From a candidate division WOR-1 bacterium RIFOXYB2_FULL_36_35 (GTDB taxonomy: Bacteria; Margulisbacteria; WOR-1; XYC2-FULL-46-14; XYC2-FULL-37-10), in contig MEUA01000031.1 of assembly GCA_001771505.1 (NCBI GenBank), positions 1 to 52,864 of the forward strand: a stretch of DNA of 52,864 nt. Reading direction: 5' to 3'. Shown piece after piece: positions 23,624 to 32,690 of this stretch. The notes below the pieces were generated by a model. That model saw only the letters and a program-made list of their open reading frames with translations, ran no database searches and was not told where the DNA came from. A program made the translations under genes and the position numbers. Each line of letters starts with the position of its first letter. Within the stretch, counting starts at the first letter, position 1.

Positions 23624-26377
23624 TTAAAATCTAAATTTTTGGGCGGCGATTGATCTTCCTCCATCAGAAAGGTCTTCCCATACCAAAAGAAATTCCCTCT
23701 TTCCTGTAGGTAAAAGCTTGGGAGCGCGGGCGCCTCCCGCAGTCTCCTTTATTTTCACCCCGTTTTTTGGGAAGATTGTAACATTTGATTTATTTAAAGC
23801 TTGCAAATAAATGTTATAATTCGCACCACTCCTATAATCCTCCCAAGCTATTATTTTGTCATCATCAAGGTTTATAATAGAAGGAGAATACTGCGTCCCG
23901 GGAGCAGAACAAATATCTATTCCGTCTTTATTGTCTTTATCTTCTTTTATCCTGCCGTCCCGTTCAATTTCCTGCCCAAAAATATCCCAATTTCCAAAAC
24001 GGAAATCTTCCCATACAAAAAAAGACTCTCCTCCCCTCAAAGAAATAACTTTCGGTCGTTGCTGAGTACGTCCTACCTGACATACAGGAACACCGTCTTT
24101 AATCCATAAATTTTTTCCTTTTATATCTATTTTTTGAGCGTAGACATCAAAATTACCACTACCTTTATCCGTCCATCCAACAATAACCCCAAGATTATCA
24201 GCAGCCATCGTCAAATCTTTTTGCAGATCAGGGGCTTCACACACAGGAATTCCGTCATCCTGAAAAACAATATTGCCTGATAAATCAAGTTTTTGGGCGC
24301 GTATATCAGAATTTTTTTCACCCTTTGAGTAATCAATCCAAACAGTAAAAAGGGAGACAGGCATTATCAAGGGAGAGTCCTGTCTTCCTATAGAAAAAGA
24401 AACCAGTTTGCCTCCTCCCCCCCACAACAGAGTCCCTTTTGAATCAATTCTCTGAGTGCCGATATCAAACTTGCCTGAAGTAGTATCTTCATTTATAAAA
24501 ACAACTACAGCCCCTCCTCCCTCAAAAGAGACAATTTTTGGTTTTGTCTGCCTGGAAGAAATACGTTTAGGGGTGAGTTCTATCCCCCCGGGGAAGAGAG
24601 CTTCTCCTTCTTGATCAAAATGCTGTAGATAAATTTTTGTGCCTGAAAGTTTTCTTTCATCCTCCCATACAACATATACGCCTCCTTTACCATCTGCCGC
24701 AACTTCAGGATTTGTCTGTTCAAAATCTTGACGTGAAGCAGCAACAGCCTTATCTCCCCAAAGTAAAAAACCTTGAGAACTTAATTTTTGGGCATAAACA
24801 TTTAAATTCCCAAAACGTTTGTCTTCAAAAGCAAAATAGAAAGAGCCATCATCATCTAGAGTCGCCTGAAAGTTTTTTTGAACAACAGATCCCATCACAT
24901 TATTAATTACTTTCCCCAAATCTCCCCAAACACGCCCACCTCCCTTTGAAATTCTTTGAGCATAAATATCAAAATTTCCATCTTTATCATCCTGAAAACA
25001 GACAATTGCATCCTCTCTACTCCCAAGGGCAAGATCAGATTCTATTGCGTCATGTTGAAAGTCAGATATAAGAACTCCTTCTTTGTCAAAAATTAAAAGC
25101 GCATCGTCTGTCACTTTCTGGAGATAAAGCCTTCTTTGTCTCCCCACCCCCTCTTCCCAAACAACATAAAATGGCGATGTTCCATATATCTTAGGATTAG
25201 ATTGAATGCCTCTCTTGCTTACAACAGGCCTTGCATCTCCTCCCCATAACAAAACGCCATGTGATGAAACTCTTTGCATGTATACATCAGAATCCCCTGC
25301 ATGAGGATCGCTCCATACAAGAGTACATCCCCCATCTTTATCTGAAACAATTTCAGGAGGGGTCGGATTAGAAAATGTGTCAGCAACTTTCAATCCGTTT
25401 TTTTCAAAAAGGCTTTTTGCGTTAATGTCTAAATTTTGAATAAAAACACCAGCATCGCCAGACCTTTTATCAAGCCAAGTAATAAAAACACCGCCATTTT
25501 TATCTTTCACAATTTTGGGGTTTTCCTGATTCCCGCCGATTTTACAGACTGCGATGCCAGATGCAGGCCATGTATTTTTCCCTTCCATATCAACATGTTG
25601 AGCATAAACATCAAAATCCCCCGATCTTCTATCTGCCCATGCTAAAAAAGCTCCTCCTTTTCCATCCCCCGCAATTTCCGGATACCATTGAGTTGCTTTC
25701 TCGTTGCAAACAAGAACACCGTTTAACATCCAAAGAGAACGACCCTTTGAATCTACCTTTTGGGCATATATATCTTCTTCCCCTGATCTATAATCAAACC
25801 ACGTTATAATAACTCCATCTTCCCCATCTGAAATAATTTTTGGAAAAATCTGCCCCCCCCTTGCGGCACAAACAGGAACTCCGGTTTTGGCATATAATAA
25901 AGTGCCATTCGCGCTTACCCTCTGCAAATAAATATCAAAATCTCCATTTCTATCATCCTGCCAAACAATAAAAACCCCACCTGCATTATCCGAAATTATC
26001 TGAGGAAAAATCTGATCATTTTTAAATTTTATTAGAGGAAAAGCCGTAATCCCCCACAATCTGCTCCCGTCCTCACTTATCTTTTGCATGTATAAATCGG
26101 CATTTCCATCACGGAGATCCTCAAAAACTAAAATATAATCGGAAATACCGGATTTTATAATCTTTACATTTCTTTGAATGGTGTTTCCAGGAGAATCATT
26201 AACAATAACTCCCCCTTCTTTCCATAAAGTTTTAGGATAATTAGCGGAAGGAGAAACTTGTTCAGCCCAAATAAAACTAACAAAAAAAATAAACCCTACA
26301 ATACCCACTCCCAAAAAAAACAAAAATCGGGATTTAGGCACGCAAAATTTATTTTTTTTTTCTTTATCAATTGTCAT
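23624..26377 (-). CDS. Secreted protein with sixteen beta-propeller-like repeats
   Basis: A signal anchor (about residues 15-38, ending IWAEQ) leads into sixteen copies of a unit of about 50 residues. Each carries a form of G-G-x-x-V-x-W-x-D-x-R-x-G-x-x-D-I-Y-x-Q-x-V-x-x-x-G, for example WQDDRNGDFDIYLQRVSA. Some copies have lost the Asp or Gly residues, but the Q-x-[hydrophobic] step is kept in all. Such repeats usually build propellers or solenoids on cell surfaces, in secreted adhesins or in scaffolds. A substrate is not known. It is encoded 35 bases after the short SMC gene and probably in the same transcript. Confidence 0.85.
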   Translation of the reverse strand: MTIDKEKKNKFCVPKSRFLFFLGVGIVGFIFFVSFIWAEQVSPSANYPKTLWKEGGVIVNDSPGNTIQRNVKIIKSGISDYILVFEDLRDGNADLYMQKISEDGSRLWGITAFPLIKFKNDQIFPQIISDNAGGVFIVWQDDRNGDFDIYLQRVSANGTLLYAKTGVPVCAARGGQIFPKIISDGEDGVIITWFDYRSGEEDIYAQKVDSKGRSLWMLNGVLVCNEKATQWYPEIAGDGKGGAFLAWADRRSGDFDVYAQHVDMEGKNTWPASGIAVCKIGGNQENPKIVKDKNGGVFITWLDKRSGDAGVFIQNLDINAKSLFEKNGLKVADTFSNPTPPEIVSDKDGGCTLVWSDPHAGDSDVYMQRVSSHGVLLWGGDARPVVSKRGIQSNPKIYGTSPFYVVWEEGVGRQRRLYLQKVTDDALLIFDKEGVLISDFQHDAIESDLALGSREDAIVCFQDDKDGNFDIYAQRISKGGGRVWGDLGKVINNVMGSVVQKNFQATLDDDGSFYFAFEDKRFGNLNVYAQKLSSQGFLLWGDKAVAASRQDFEQTNPEVAADGKGGVYVVWEDERKLSGTKIYLQHFDQEGEALFPGGIELTPKRISSRQTKPKIVSFEGGGAVVVFINEDTTSGKFDIGTQRIDSKGTLLWGGGGKLVSFSIGRQDSPLIMPVSLFTVWIDYSKGEKNSDIRAQKLDLSGNIVFQDDGIPVCEAPDLQKDLTMAADNLGVIVGWTDKGSGNFDVYAQKIDIKGKNLWIKDGVPVCQVGRTQQRPKVISLRGGESFFVWEDFRFGNWDIFGQEIERDGRIKEDKDNKDGIDICSAPGTQYSPSIINLDDDKIIAWEDYRSGANYNIYLQALNKSNVTIFPKNGVKIKETAGGARAPKLLPTGKREFLLVWEDLSDGGRSIAAQKFRF

Positions 26378-26412
26378 TTGCCCTTATCTGCTGATCATTC
26401 AAAATCTAAAAA

Positions 26413-28743
26413 TCAATCAACTTTATCTAGCTTCATAGAAATAACTCTTGAAACTCCAGGTTCTTCCATGGTTATGCCATATATATAATCCGCAACGGCC
26501 ATAGTACGTTTACTATGGGTAATAACCAACATTTGCGATGTCTCTGAAAAATTTTTTAAATAAGAAGTAAACCTAACTATATTAGAATCATCAAGAGCGG
26601 CATCCACTTCATCCAAAATACAAAGAGGACTTGGAGATGTTTTTAATATTGCAAAAAGAAGGGCTATGGCAGTTAAAGACCTTTCTCCTCCGGAAAGCAA
26701 GGAAAGATTTAGCCATTTACGCCCATTGGGCCTAACGGAAATTTCAATCCCTGCATTTAACGTATCTTTTTCTCCTTCCAGAACAATTTTAGCCTCTCCC
26801 CCCTTAAACAATTCAGAAAATACCAGCGAAAAATTGTTTGCGATAACCTCCATGGCTTTTTGAAAATCCTGCCTAGCTTTAACATCAAGTTCAGAAATAA
26901 GAGTCATTAAATTCTCTCTAGCCGATAATATATCCTGATGCTGGGACTCAATAAAAACATGCCTGTCTTTGCACTTTTCATACTCATCTATGGCAAGAAG
27001 GTTTACAGGCTCTAACGCCCTAAGTCTTTCCTTAAGCAAGTCTATCTCTTTTTTGCTCCTATTCACATTGCCGACATCCCCGTCAAAAGCCAATAAATCA
27101 GAAAATAAAATAGCATATTCCGCTTGAATATAAGTCTCTATTTGGGCAAGTTCGCTATTTATCTTTGTCAAAGAAATCTCTTTTCTCAACAATTCGGAGC
27201 TTTGTCCGTCAGAAGTGATATCATCAAATGCCGTACTATCTATGGATTGAATATCTTTTAAGAGCTTGTCTTTTTGATTTTTTAAAACATCCTTTTTTTG
27301 CTCAAAAAGCTCTTTTTCTTTTTGGAGCTTAGATACAATTTCACTAATAGGCATTTTTTCAAAATCTTCTGTTTGCCTTATAATTTCATCAAGCCTCTTT
27401 TCTGCTTTTATTAAATCATCCCTTAAACAAGTTAACTTTTCCTGTTTTTCTTTTAGCTCTTTTTGGCGAGTGGCAATCTCCGCTTCTATTATATTAAACT
27501 CCCTTTCTAGCAATTCTCTAAAGCGTTCTATAGAGACATCTTCTTTTAATCCATCCCAAGCTTTTCCAAAACAGGAAACAAGTATCGCCTTAAGTTTTTG
27601 AGAAGTATCAACCGTAAGGCGTATAACTTCTTTAAAATCTCCAAACTCCTCCAAATTCATAGATGAAGAATTTTTGCTTTTGTTTTGAATTTCTTTTCTT
27701 TTTTCACTTAAAGAATTTAAAACGTCATTTACCTTTTTTATTTCAAAAGCCAAAAACCTCTCTTCTTCTTTTATGTCCCTGACCTTGTTTTTTTCCTCAA
27801 AAAGATGCCTCTCTTTTTCTATGATTAAATTCCCTCTCTCTTTTTCTATTTCATCTTTTACATTTTCCAATCTTTGGAAAACATCATTTAATTCTGTTTC
27901 ACATAACTGCAAATCCTTTTGTTTATGAACCCTTTCCTCTTTTAATTTACGGAGTTCTTCTTCTTTTTGAGTTAAAAGTTTACGCAAAGCTTCAAGTTCC
28001 TTAGTTACACTCTCTTGCTTCTGCAACAGTTGTTTGGCCTGTTTATTAAAAGCGGACAGCTCCAACAAACGCAATTCCCCTTGAATTTCCTTATATTCTC
28101 TTGCAGCTTTTGCTTGTAATTCAAGAGATATAAGCTGCTCCCCTATTTCAACTTTCAAATCCGAAATCCTAAGCAAGTTTTGTTCAGACAATATTAATTT
28201 TCTTTCCGCTTCGGTTTTACGAAATCTATATTTGTTAATCCCCGCAACCTCTTCAAAAACAGCACGCCGGTCCTCGGGCTTAGAAGATAAAATAGCATCC
28301 ACTTTCCCTTGGCTGATAATAGCCAATGATTCCGTGCTTAATCCCGTGTCTAAAAACAAATCTCTTAGATCTTTTAAGCGACAAGATTGTCCATTGATTA
28401 AAAACTTGCTTTCTCCATCACGAAAAGTTCTTCTTTTTACGCAAACTTCATTATAATCAACCGGCAAAGATCTATCGGAATTATCAAAAACCAAAGAGAC
28501 CTCGGCCATAGAAAGTGCTTTTTTGGTTTCAGTCCCCGCAAAAATCACCTCGGGAACAGAATTAACTCTAAGACCGCGAATATTTGTTTCTCCCAATACA
28601 AAACGAAATGCATCTACGATATTACTTTTTCCGCATCCGTTAGGCCCCACAATAGCTGTAATGCCGGTCCCTGAGTCAAATATAATCTCTTCTCCATCAG
28701 CAAATGTTTTAAACCCTTTAATTTCTAAAGACTTAAGATTCAT
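26413..28743 (-). CDS. SMC-family chromosome ATPase with short arms and a nearly absent hinge
   Basis: Both half-ATPases are clear. The N-terminal head has FKTFADGE, Walker A GPNGCGKS (33-40) and the Q-loop ISQGKVD (144-150). The C-terminal head has LRALEPVNLLAIDEYE, the signature LSGGERS (684-690) and Walker B PLCILDEVDAALD (706-718). These are SMC hallmarks, not RecF or SbcC. The total of 776 residues is far below the roughly 1150-1200 of bacterial SMC. Each coiled-coil arm is about 170 residues. In place of a hinge of about 150 residues there is one segment of about 50 (355-410), whose LKAILVSCFGKAWDGL faintly recalls the first half of an SMC hinge. The ATG at 28743, not the longer GTG/ATG reading, starts the classic MNLKSLEIKGFK sequence. 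Confidence 0.88.
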   Translation of the reverse strand: MNLKSLEIKGFKTFADGEEIIFDSGTGITAIVGPNGCGKSNIVDAFRFVLGETNIRGLRVNSVPEVIFAGTETKKALSMAEVSLVFDNSDRSLPVDYNEVCVKRRTFRDGESKFLINGQSCRLKDLRDLFLDTGLSTESLAIISQGKVDAILSSKPEDRRAVFEEVAGINKYRFRKTEAERKLILSEQNLLRISDLKVEIGEQLISLELQAKAAREYKEIQGELRLLELSAFNKQAKQLLQKQESVTKELEALRKLLTQKEEELRKLKEERVHKQKDLQLCETELNDVFQRLENVKDEIEKERGNLIIEKERHLFEEKNKVRDIKEEERFLAFEIKKVNDVLNSLSEKRKEIQNKSKNSSSMNLEEFGDFKEVIRLTVDTSQKLKAILVSCFGKAWDGLKEDVSIERFRELLEREFNIIEAEIATRQKELKEKQEKLTCLRDDLIKAEKRLDEIIRQTEDFEKMPISEIVSKLQKEKELFEQKKDVLKNQKDKLLKDIQSIDSTAFDDITSDGQSSELLRKEISLTKINSELAQIETYIQAEYAILFSDLLAFDGDVGNVNRSKKEIDLLKERLRALEPVNLLAIDEYEKCKDRHVFIESQHQDILSARENLMTLISELDVKARQDFQKAMEVIANNFSLVFSELFKGGEAKIVLEGEKDTLNAGIEISVRPNGRKWLNLSLLSGGERSLTAIALLFAILKTSPSPLCILDEVDAALDDSNIVRFTSYLKNFSETSQMLVITHSKRTMAVADYIYGITMEEPGVSRVISMKLDKVD

Positions 28744-28751
28744 CGGCAATA

Positions 28752-28779
28752 ATATTACCACAGAATGATTCTCTTGCAA
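28752..28779 (-). promoter_or_regulatory. Promoter of the smc-like operon
   Basis: TTGCAA (28774-28779), 16 bases, TAATAT (28752-28757) on the minus strand. Eight bases separate the -10 from the ATG at 28743, and no ribosome site is present. Confidence 0.7.
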
Positions 28780-28824
28780 ACAATCTTTCCCCTTGTTAAA
28801 ATAGCCTTTAAATGCAAAAAAAGA

Positions 28825-28870
28825 TTTCACCCCGATTATTCACCCCGATTAGGAAATCGGGGTTCATTCC
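28825..28870. repeat. Tandem palindromic repeats upstream of the envelope operon
   Basis: A half unit TTCACCCCGATTATT is followed by the full palindrome CACCCCGATTAGGAAATCGGGGTTCA. It lies between the divergent smc-like and envelope operons, before the promoter of the latter. Confidence 0.75.
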
Positions 28871-28893
28871 TGGGAAAATTTTCAACACTCTGC

Positions 28894-28899
28894 TAGAAT
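28894..28899 (+). promoter_or_regulatory. Extended -10 of the envelope operon
   Basis: TGCTAGAAT (hexamer 28894-28899) lies 11 bases before the ATG at 28911. The promoter is sandwiched between two repeat copies. Confidence 0.5.
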
Positions 28900-28909
28900 T
28901 TTGTTCGTC

Positions 28910-28932
28910 TATGAATAATCGGGGTTCATTCC
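28910..28932 (+). repeat. Repeat arm that supplies a start codon
   Basis: TATGAATAATCGGGGTTCATTCC is one arm of the palindromic repeat. Its ATG is the likely start codon, and the arm encodes the first residues MNNRGSF of the next protein. Confidence 0.65.
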
Positions 28933-30146
28933 TATTGATTATTTTTTTTACGGCAGTATTTTGCAAAAACCTTGTGGCTGACACAATACAGCCTTCTGAT
29001 TTTAAAGATAAGTTCATAGTTTATAAGAACATTCTAGAAATAAAAGAAGAAGCGCAAAAAGGACAAGAAATTAAAGTAAACAACGCTCTTGTCAAAGAAA
29101 AAAACAACTCTTTCAGTTATGAAATTATACTCTCTCCAGGAAAAAATCTCATAAAAATAAAAAACATAGGGTCATTCAGGGTCTTACGCATGGTATCATT
29201 CCCCGACTCAATAAATATTTACACCAAAAGGCCTTCTTGGGCAAAAGAAGAGTCGGACACTCTTAATACTTTAGGAATAATAGAAGGACATCCTGACGGC
29301 AATTATTATTTTAATGACAGTACTACAAAAGGAGAGTTTGCTACTTGGCTATGCAAGGCTCAAAACTTAAAAATACAGGAACTCACAAATGATCCTTTCA
29401 AAGATGTACCCAAAGAACATTGGAGAGCTCCTTATATTGAAGCAGTTATAAAGGCGGGTTATATGAAGGGCTATTCAGATGATAATTTCAATCTAGATTA
29501 CAACATAAGCAGGGTTGAAGCTGCGGTTTCCGCCTTAAAATCAGAAGAACCCTCAATCAAAGAGGTTGTTTCCATCGGTTTTTTTAGAGACGTACCAAAA
29601 ACACATCCCCTATTTAACCAACTTCAACTGGCAAAATCTCTGGGTTTAATAAAAGGGGTTTCATATGAAATCCCCATGTTTGAACCCGACAGGGATATAA
29701 CACATGCAGAAACAGCAGCTCTACTCTCTCGCCTAAAAGGAGTAAAAACACAAAAAAATGAGTTATATGATTTTAGTTCAGGATATACAGACGATAAACT
29801 TTGCAAAATTAATATAGCCCCGGAAATAAGTTCTGTAGAAATAATTCCCAAATTTATTACGATTAATACTGATTACCTGTTAACAATTAATGCAAAGATA
29901 GATCCAGCGTATAATTTAGATGATATTTTATATGTTAAAGCGGACCTTTCAGATTTTGGGAACGAGGCAGATGCAAAGATGTATGATGATGCAACAAATG
30001 GTGATAAAGTTAAAGGAGACGGAGAATACACCCTAAAGTTTCAAGGATCATCAGAGGGGACAGGAGAAAAAAACATAAAAATAACAGCTGTAAACAGATT
30101 TGGATGGAAAGGGGATAAAGGGATAAAGGTATTAGCCACAGAATGA
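28911..30146 (+). CDS. Exported SLH-domain protein
   Basis: The start ATG at 28911 gives a good signal peptide (MNNRGSF, then LLIIFFTAVFCKNLVAD). A short beta domain follows, then three SLH-like repeats: one around SDTLNTLGIIEGHPDGNYYF, one with FKDVPKEHWRAPYIEAVIKAG, and one with FFRDVPKTHPLFNQLQLAKS. A C-terminal immunoglobulin-like domain has the Asp-rich DGEYTLKF loop. SLH repeats bind pyruvylated or polyamine-modified cell-wall polymers, so the protein should sit on the peptidoglycan. It is the first of four overlapping genes (envelope operon). Starts further upstream at 28812 would run through the promoter and repeats and are rejected. Confidence 0.85.
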   Translation: MNNRGSFLLIIFFTAVFCKNLVADTIQPSDFKDKFIVYKNILEIKEEAQKGQEIKVNNALVKEKNNSFSYEIILSPGKNLIKIKNIGSFRVLRMVSFPDSINIYTKRPSWAKEESDTLNTLGIIEGHPDGNYYFNDSTTKGEFATWLCKAQNLKIQELTNDPFKDVPKEHWRAPYIEAVIKAGYMKGYSDDNFNLDYNISRVEAAVSALKSEEPSIKEVVSIGFFRDVPKTHPLFNQLQLAKSLGLIKGVSYEIPMFEPDRDITHAETAALLSRLKGVKTQKNELYDFSSGYTDDKLCKINIAPEISSVEIIPKFITINTDYLLTINAKIDPAYNLDDILYVKADLSDFGNEADAKMYDDATNGDKVKGDGEYTLKFQGSSEGTGEKNIKITAVNRFGWKGDKGIKVLATE

Positions 30147-31840
30147 AAAAAATATTTCTTACTATTATAATTACTCTATTTTTAGGAGCAACTGCAAATT
30201 GTTTAACCTTACTAGAGCTTGGAGATCAAGTATTTGATACAAATTTAGGTAGTAGGCCTTTAAGTATGGGGGGGGCTTTTGTCGCAGTTGCGAACGATCC
30301 GAATGCTTCTTTTTATAATCCAGGGGGACTTCCATGGGCAAAAGGGATAAGTTTAAATGGAAAAGATTTCAATAATTTATCCGTATCGCAAGCATATCCC
30401 ACAGGATTTGGCTCAACATTGGGAATTGCTTATATAAGATCAAATATAAAAAATCTCATAATTGACAACAATTCAGCGGGAGATTTTTCGAGCAGTGTTA
30501 TTGTTTTTTCGGCCGGAAGTAAATTGAGCGCTCTTCCTTTTATAAGTAAAATTCCAAATTCAGAAAACATAGGAATAGGCTTTAATTTTAAGTCTATCCT
30601 TTCACAAATAACTACAGGAACATTTGAGATTACCGGTACCATCGACAAAATAACACAGGGGTGGGAACTTGATGCTGGATTACTTACAAAAACCCTCCCA
30701 TGGCTCTCTTTTGGTATAACGGCCCAAAACATCATGCCAAAAGGCAGCAACGTCAACAATGGAGGCGTAATAAACTGGAACACCGCAGGATATGGAGCTG
30801 TCCCTGCAATATTAAAAAGCGGAGTCAGCGCTCAAATTATTGGGCCGGAAAGTCCTATCAATTCTGAGCAAAATAAACTCATTTTAAATACGGATATGCA
30901 AAGCCAGCAACTGTCGCAAAGTGTAACAACTATAGGGCTTGAATGGATTTTTAACAATTACCTTGCGTTTAGATGCGGGATTGTAACAAAGCCAGCGCCA
31001 AGCGACACCGGCAGTTTCGGAATAGGATTTAATACTCCTGAATGGGGACTAGATATAGCTTCATATTATGATTTTCTTAGCAGCTCCAGGGCTTATACGT
31101 TTTCTATGTTATATAACCCCCAAACATGGACATTTAAACCTAAAAGCTCCGATAATAATATAAAGCCGGAAGGGAAAAAAGCATCTGTAATAAAACTTGC
31201 CGTTCCAAAAGAATTTACAACCTACAATGAAAACATAGTTGTAAGCGGAGAAGCTCAAAACGGAACAATAGTCCTAATAAATAATCAGCCAATTATTCTT
31301 GACAAAAACAACAAATTTGAAGTTGTCCTGCCCTTATCCATAGGCAAGAACTTTATAGCTATCGAGGCTTCACTAAATGATTTGAAAGAAAATCTTGATC
31401 TAAAAATCCTAAGAAAAGCAAAAATCAAAATAGCAGAAGAGGGAAAAATAGAAAACGATTTAAAATCAGCAAAAACAGAAGAAGCCAAAGAATTCGCAAA
31501 AAAAGAGATGACACAATTTAAAATCAGAAAAGAAAAGCTTGAAGCTTTGATAACAATTGGAGTAATAGATGTTGCTCCTCAAGAAGAATTTGCATTTGAC
31601 AAGCCAATTTCCAGAGGAGAGTTTGCAAGTTGGGTTGTAAAGTCATTTAATATTCCACTTGCAAATTCAACAGATTCAAATCTTTTTTCCGATGTGCCGT
31701 CAACATATCCGTTTGCGCCTTATATAATAACCTTGGTTGATAAAAAAATAATGTCTGGAGAAGGAGGCTATTTTTATCCTGAAAAAACTATAACTAAAAC
31801 AGAAGCAGAGAAAATCATAAAAAAAATAAAAAATATATGA
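30143..31840 (+). CDS. PorV-like outer-membrane barrel with a C-terminal SLH tail
   Basis: A signal peptide (about 1-20) precedes a PorV/UPF0164-like barrel: SRPLSMGGAFVAVANDPNAS and FYNPGGL at the start, then alternating beta strands to about residue 335. A beta domain with GEAQNGTIVLINNQPI follows. A Lys/Glu-rich coiled-coil (about 420-465) then leads to SLH-like sequence at the end (ISRGEFASWVVKSF, FSDVPSTYPFAPYIITLV). The order is barrel, spacer, wall-binding end. This would tie the outer membrane to peptidoglycan, as SLH-bearing OmpM does with the reverse order. It overlaps both neighbours by four bases. Confidence 0.82.
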   Translation: MKKIFLTIIITLFLGATANCLTLLELGDQVFDTNLGSRPLSMGGAFVAVANDPNASFYNPGGLPWAKGISLNGKDFNNLSVSQAYPTGFGSTLGIAYIRSNIKNLIIDNNSAGDFSSSVIVFSAGSKLSALPFISKIPNSENIGIGFNFKSILSQITTGTFEITGTIDKITQGWELDAGLLTKTLPWLSFGITAQNIMPKGSNVNNGGVINWNTAGYGAVPAILKSGVSAQIIGPESPINSEQNKLILNTDMQSQQLSQSVTTIGLEWIFNNYLAFRCGIVTKPAPSDTGSFGIGFNTPEWGLDIASYYDFLSSSRAYTFSMLYNPQTWTFKPKSSDNNIKPEGKKASVIKLAVPKEFTTYNENIVVSGEAQNGTIVLINNQPIILDKNNKFEVVLPLSIGKNFIAIEASLNDLKENLDLKILRKAKIKIAEEGKIENDLKSAKTEEAKEFAKKEMTQFKIRKEKLEALITIGVIDVAPQEEFAFDKPISRGEFASWVVKSFNIPLANSTDSNLFSDVPSTYPFAPYIITLVDKKIMSGEGGYFYPEKTITKTEAEKIIKKIKNI

Positions 31841-32682
31841 AGCTAAAAAATGCACTTATAATAATCTTTATGCTTTCAACAGTTGTAAATACTACATCGT
31901 TTGGCGATGAAGTTCTTTCCAAAGGAGAAGCCATTGATATAATTTCAGCAACTAAGTTTTTAAAAGAGAAAATAGGCAGTTTATTATCTTGGAGCAAAGG
32001 ATATGACATAAGCGCCATCAACAGAGTAAAGCTTATTCCTATTATAAAATACATCAAAGCTGTCCCCAAAAGCGTCCCTCCCGACGGAAGGACAGTTCTA
32101 GAAATATCTGCCGCAATTGATGACCCTGAAGGATTATCCAATATAAAAGGAGTCACAGCAGATCTAACCAACATAGGAAGACTAAAAGAGACAATTTTAG
32201 TAGATACGGGGCTCTGGGGAGATCAAACCCCCAACGATGGGATATATACAATGCAAACAAATATTAATCCCGACATACCCCTGGGAAACAAAGAAATCAC
32301 AGTTAAGACGGTAAACAAAAAAGGCTGGCTTGCTCTTTCAAAAACAACCATAACAGTTGACAGATCCCCAAAGCTTAAAGACCTTGCAATAACTCCTCCT
32401 AGAATTAAAGCAGGAGAAAACACGCAGATCACAATAAGTGTTACAGTTATCTCTCCAAATAAAAATGATATGATAAAAGAGGTTTTTGCGGATTTAAGAG
32501 AAATTGCGCAAGGCGAAAAAGTTAATCTGCAAAAGATAGGTTATAATAAATTTTATTTAGATACTGTAGTCCCATCAATTGTGCAAAGAGGCCAAAAAAG
32601 AATAATCGTATTCGCAGTCAACTATGAAGGGGAGACAGGGAAAGAATATGTTGTTTTGGAAGTAATTCCACCTCAACAATAA
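31837..32682 (+). CDS. Exported protein with two immunoglobulin-like domains
   Basis: A signal peptide (MKLKNALIIIFMLSTVVNTTSFGD) is followed by a short helical piece and two beta domains. The first has ISAAIDDPEG and the Asp-rich loop TPNDGIYTMQ; the second has TITVDRSPKL and ISVTVISPN. This is similar to the C-terminal part of the first protein in the operon. It has no SLH motif. It overlaps the barrel gene by four bases and is nine bases before the kinase gene. Confidence 0.75.
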   Translation: MKLKNALIIIFMLSTVVNTTSFGDEVLSKGEAIDIISATKFLKEKIGSLLSWSKGYDISAINRVKLIPIIKYIKAVPKSVPPDGRTVLEISAAIDDPEGLSNIKGVTADLTNIGRLKETILVDTGLWGDQTPNDGIYTMQTNINPDIPLGNKEITVKTVNKKGWLALSKTTITVDRSPKLKDLAITPPRIKAGENTQITISVTVISPNKNDMIKEVFADLREIAQGEKVNLQKIGYNKFYLDTVVPSIVQRGQKRIIVFAVNYEGETGKEYVVLEVIPPQQ

Positions 32683-32690
32683 AAATAAAA

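Noticed and set aside
23624-26377. CRISPR-like or satellite DNA in the 16-repeat gene
   Set aside because: The periodicity is in the protein; the DNA copies are diverged and keep an open frame.
26413-28743. RecF, RecN or SbcC instead of SMC
   Set aside because: FKTFADGE, ISQGKVD and ALEPVNLLAIDEYE are SMC-specific, and there is no zinc hook.
28812-28910. Longer start for the SLH protein (MQKKISPRLF)
   Set aside because: It would translate through two repeat copies and the promoter and would bury the signal peptide.
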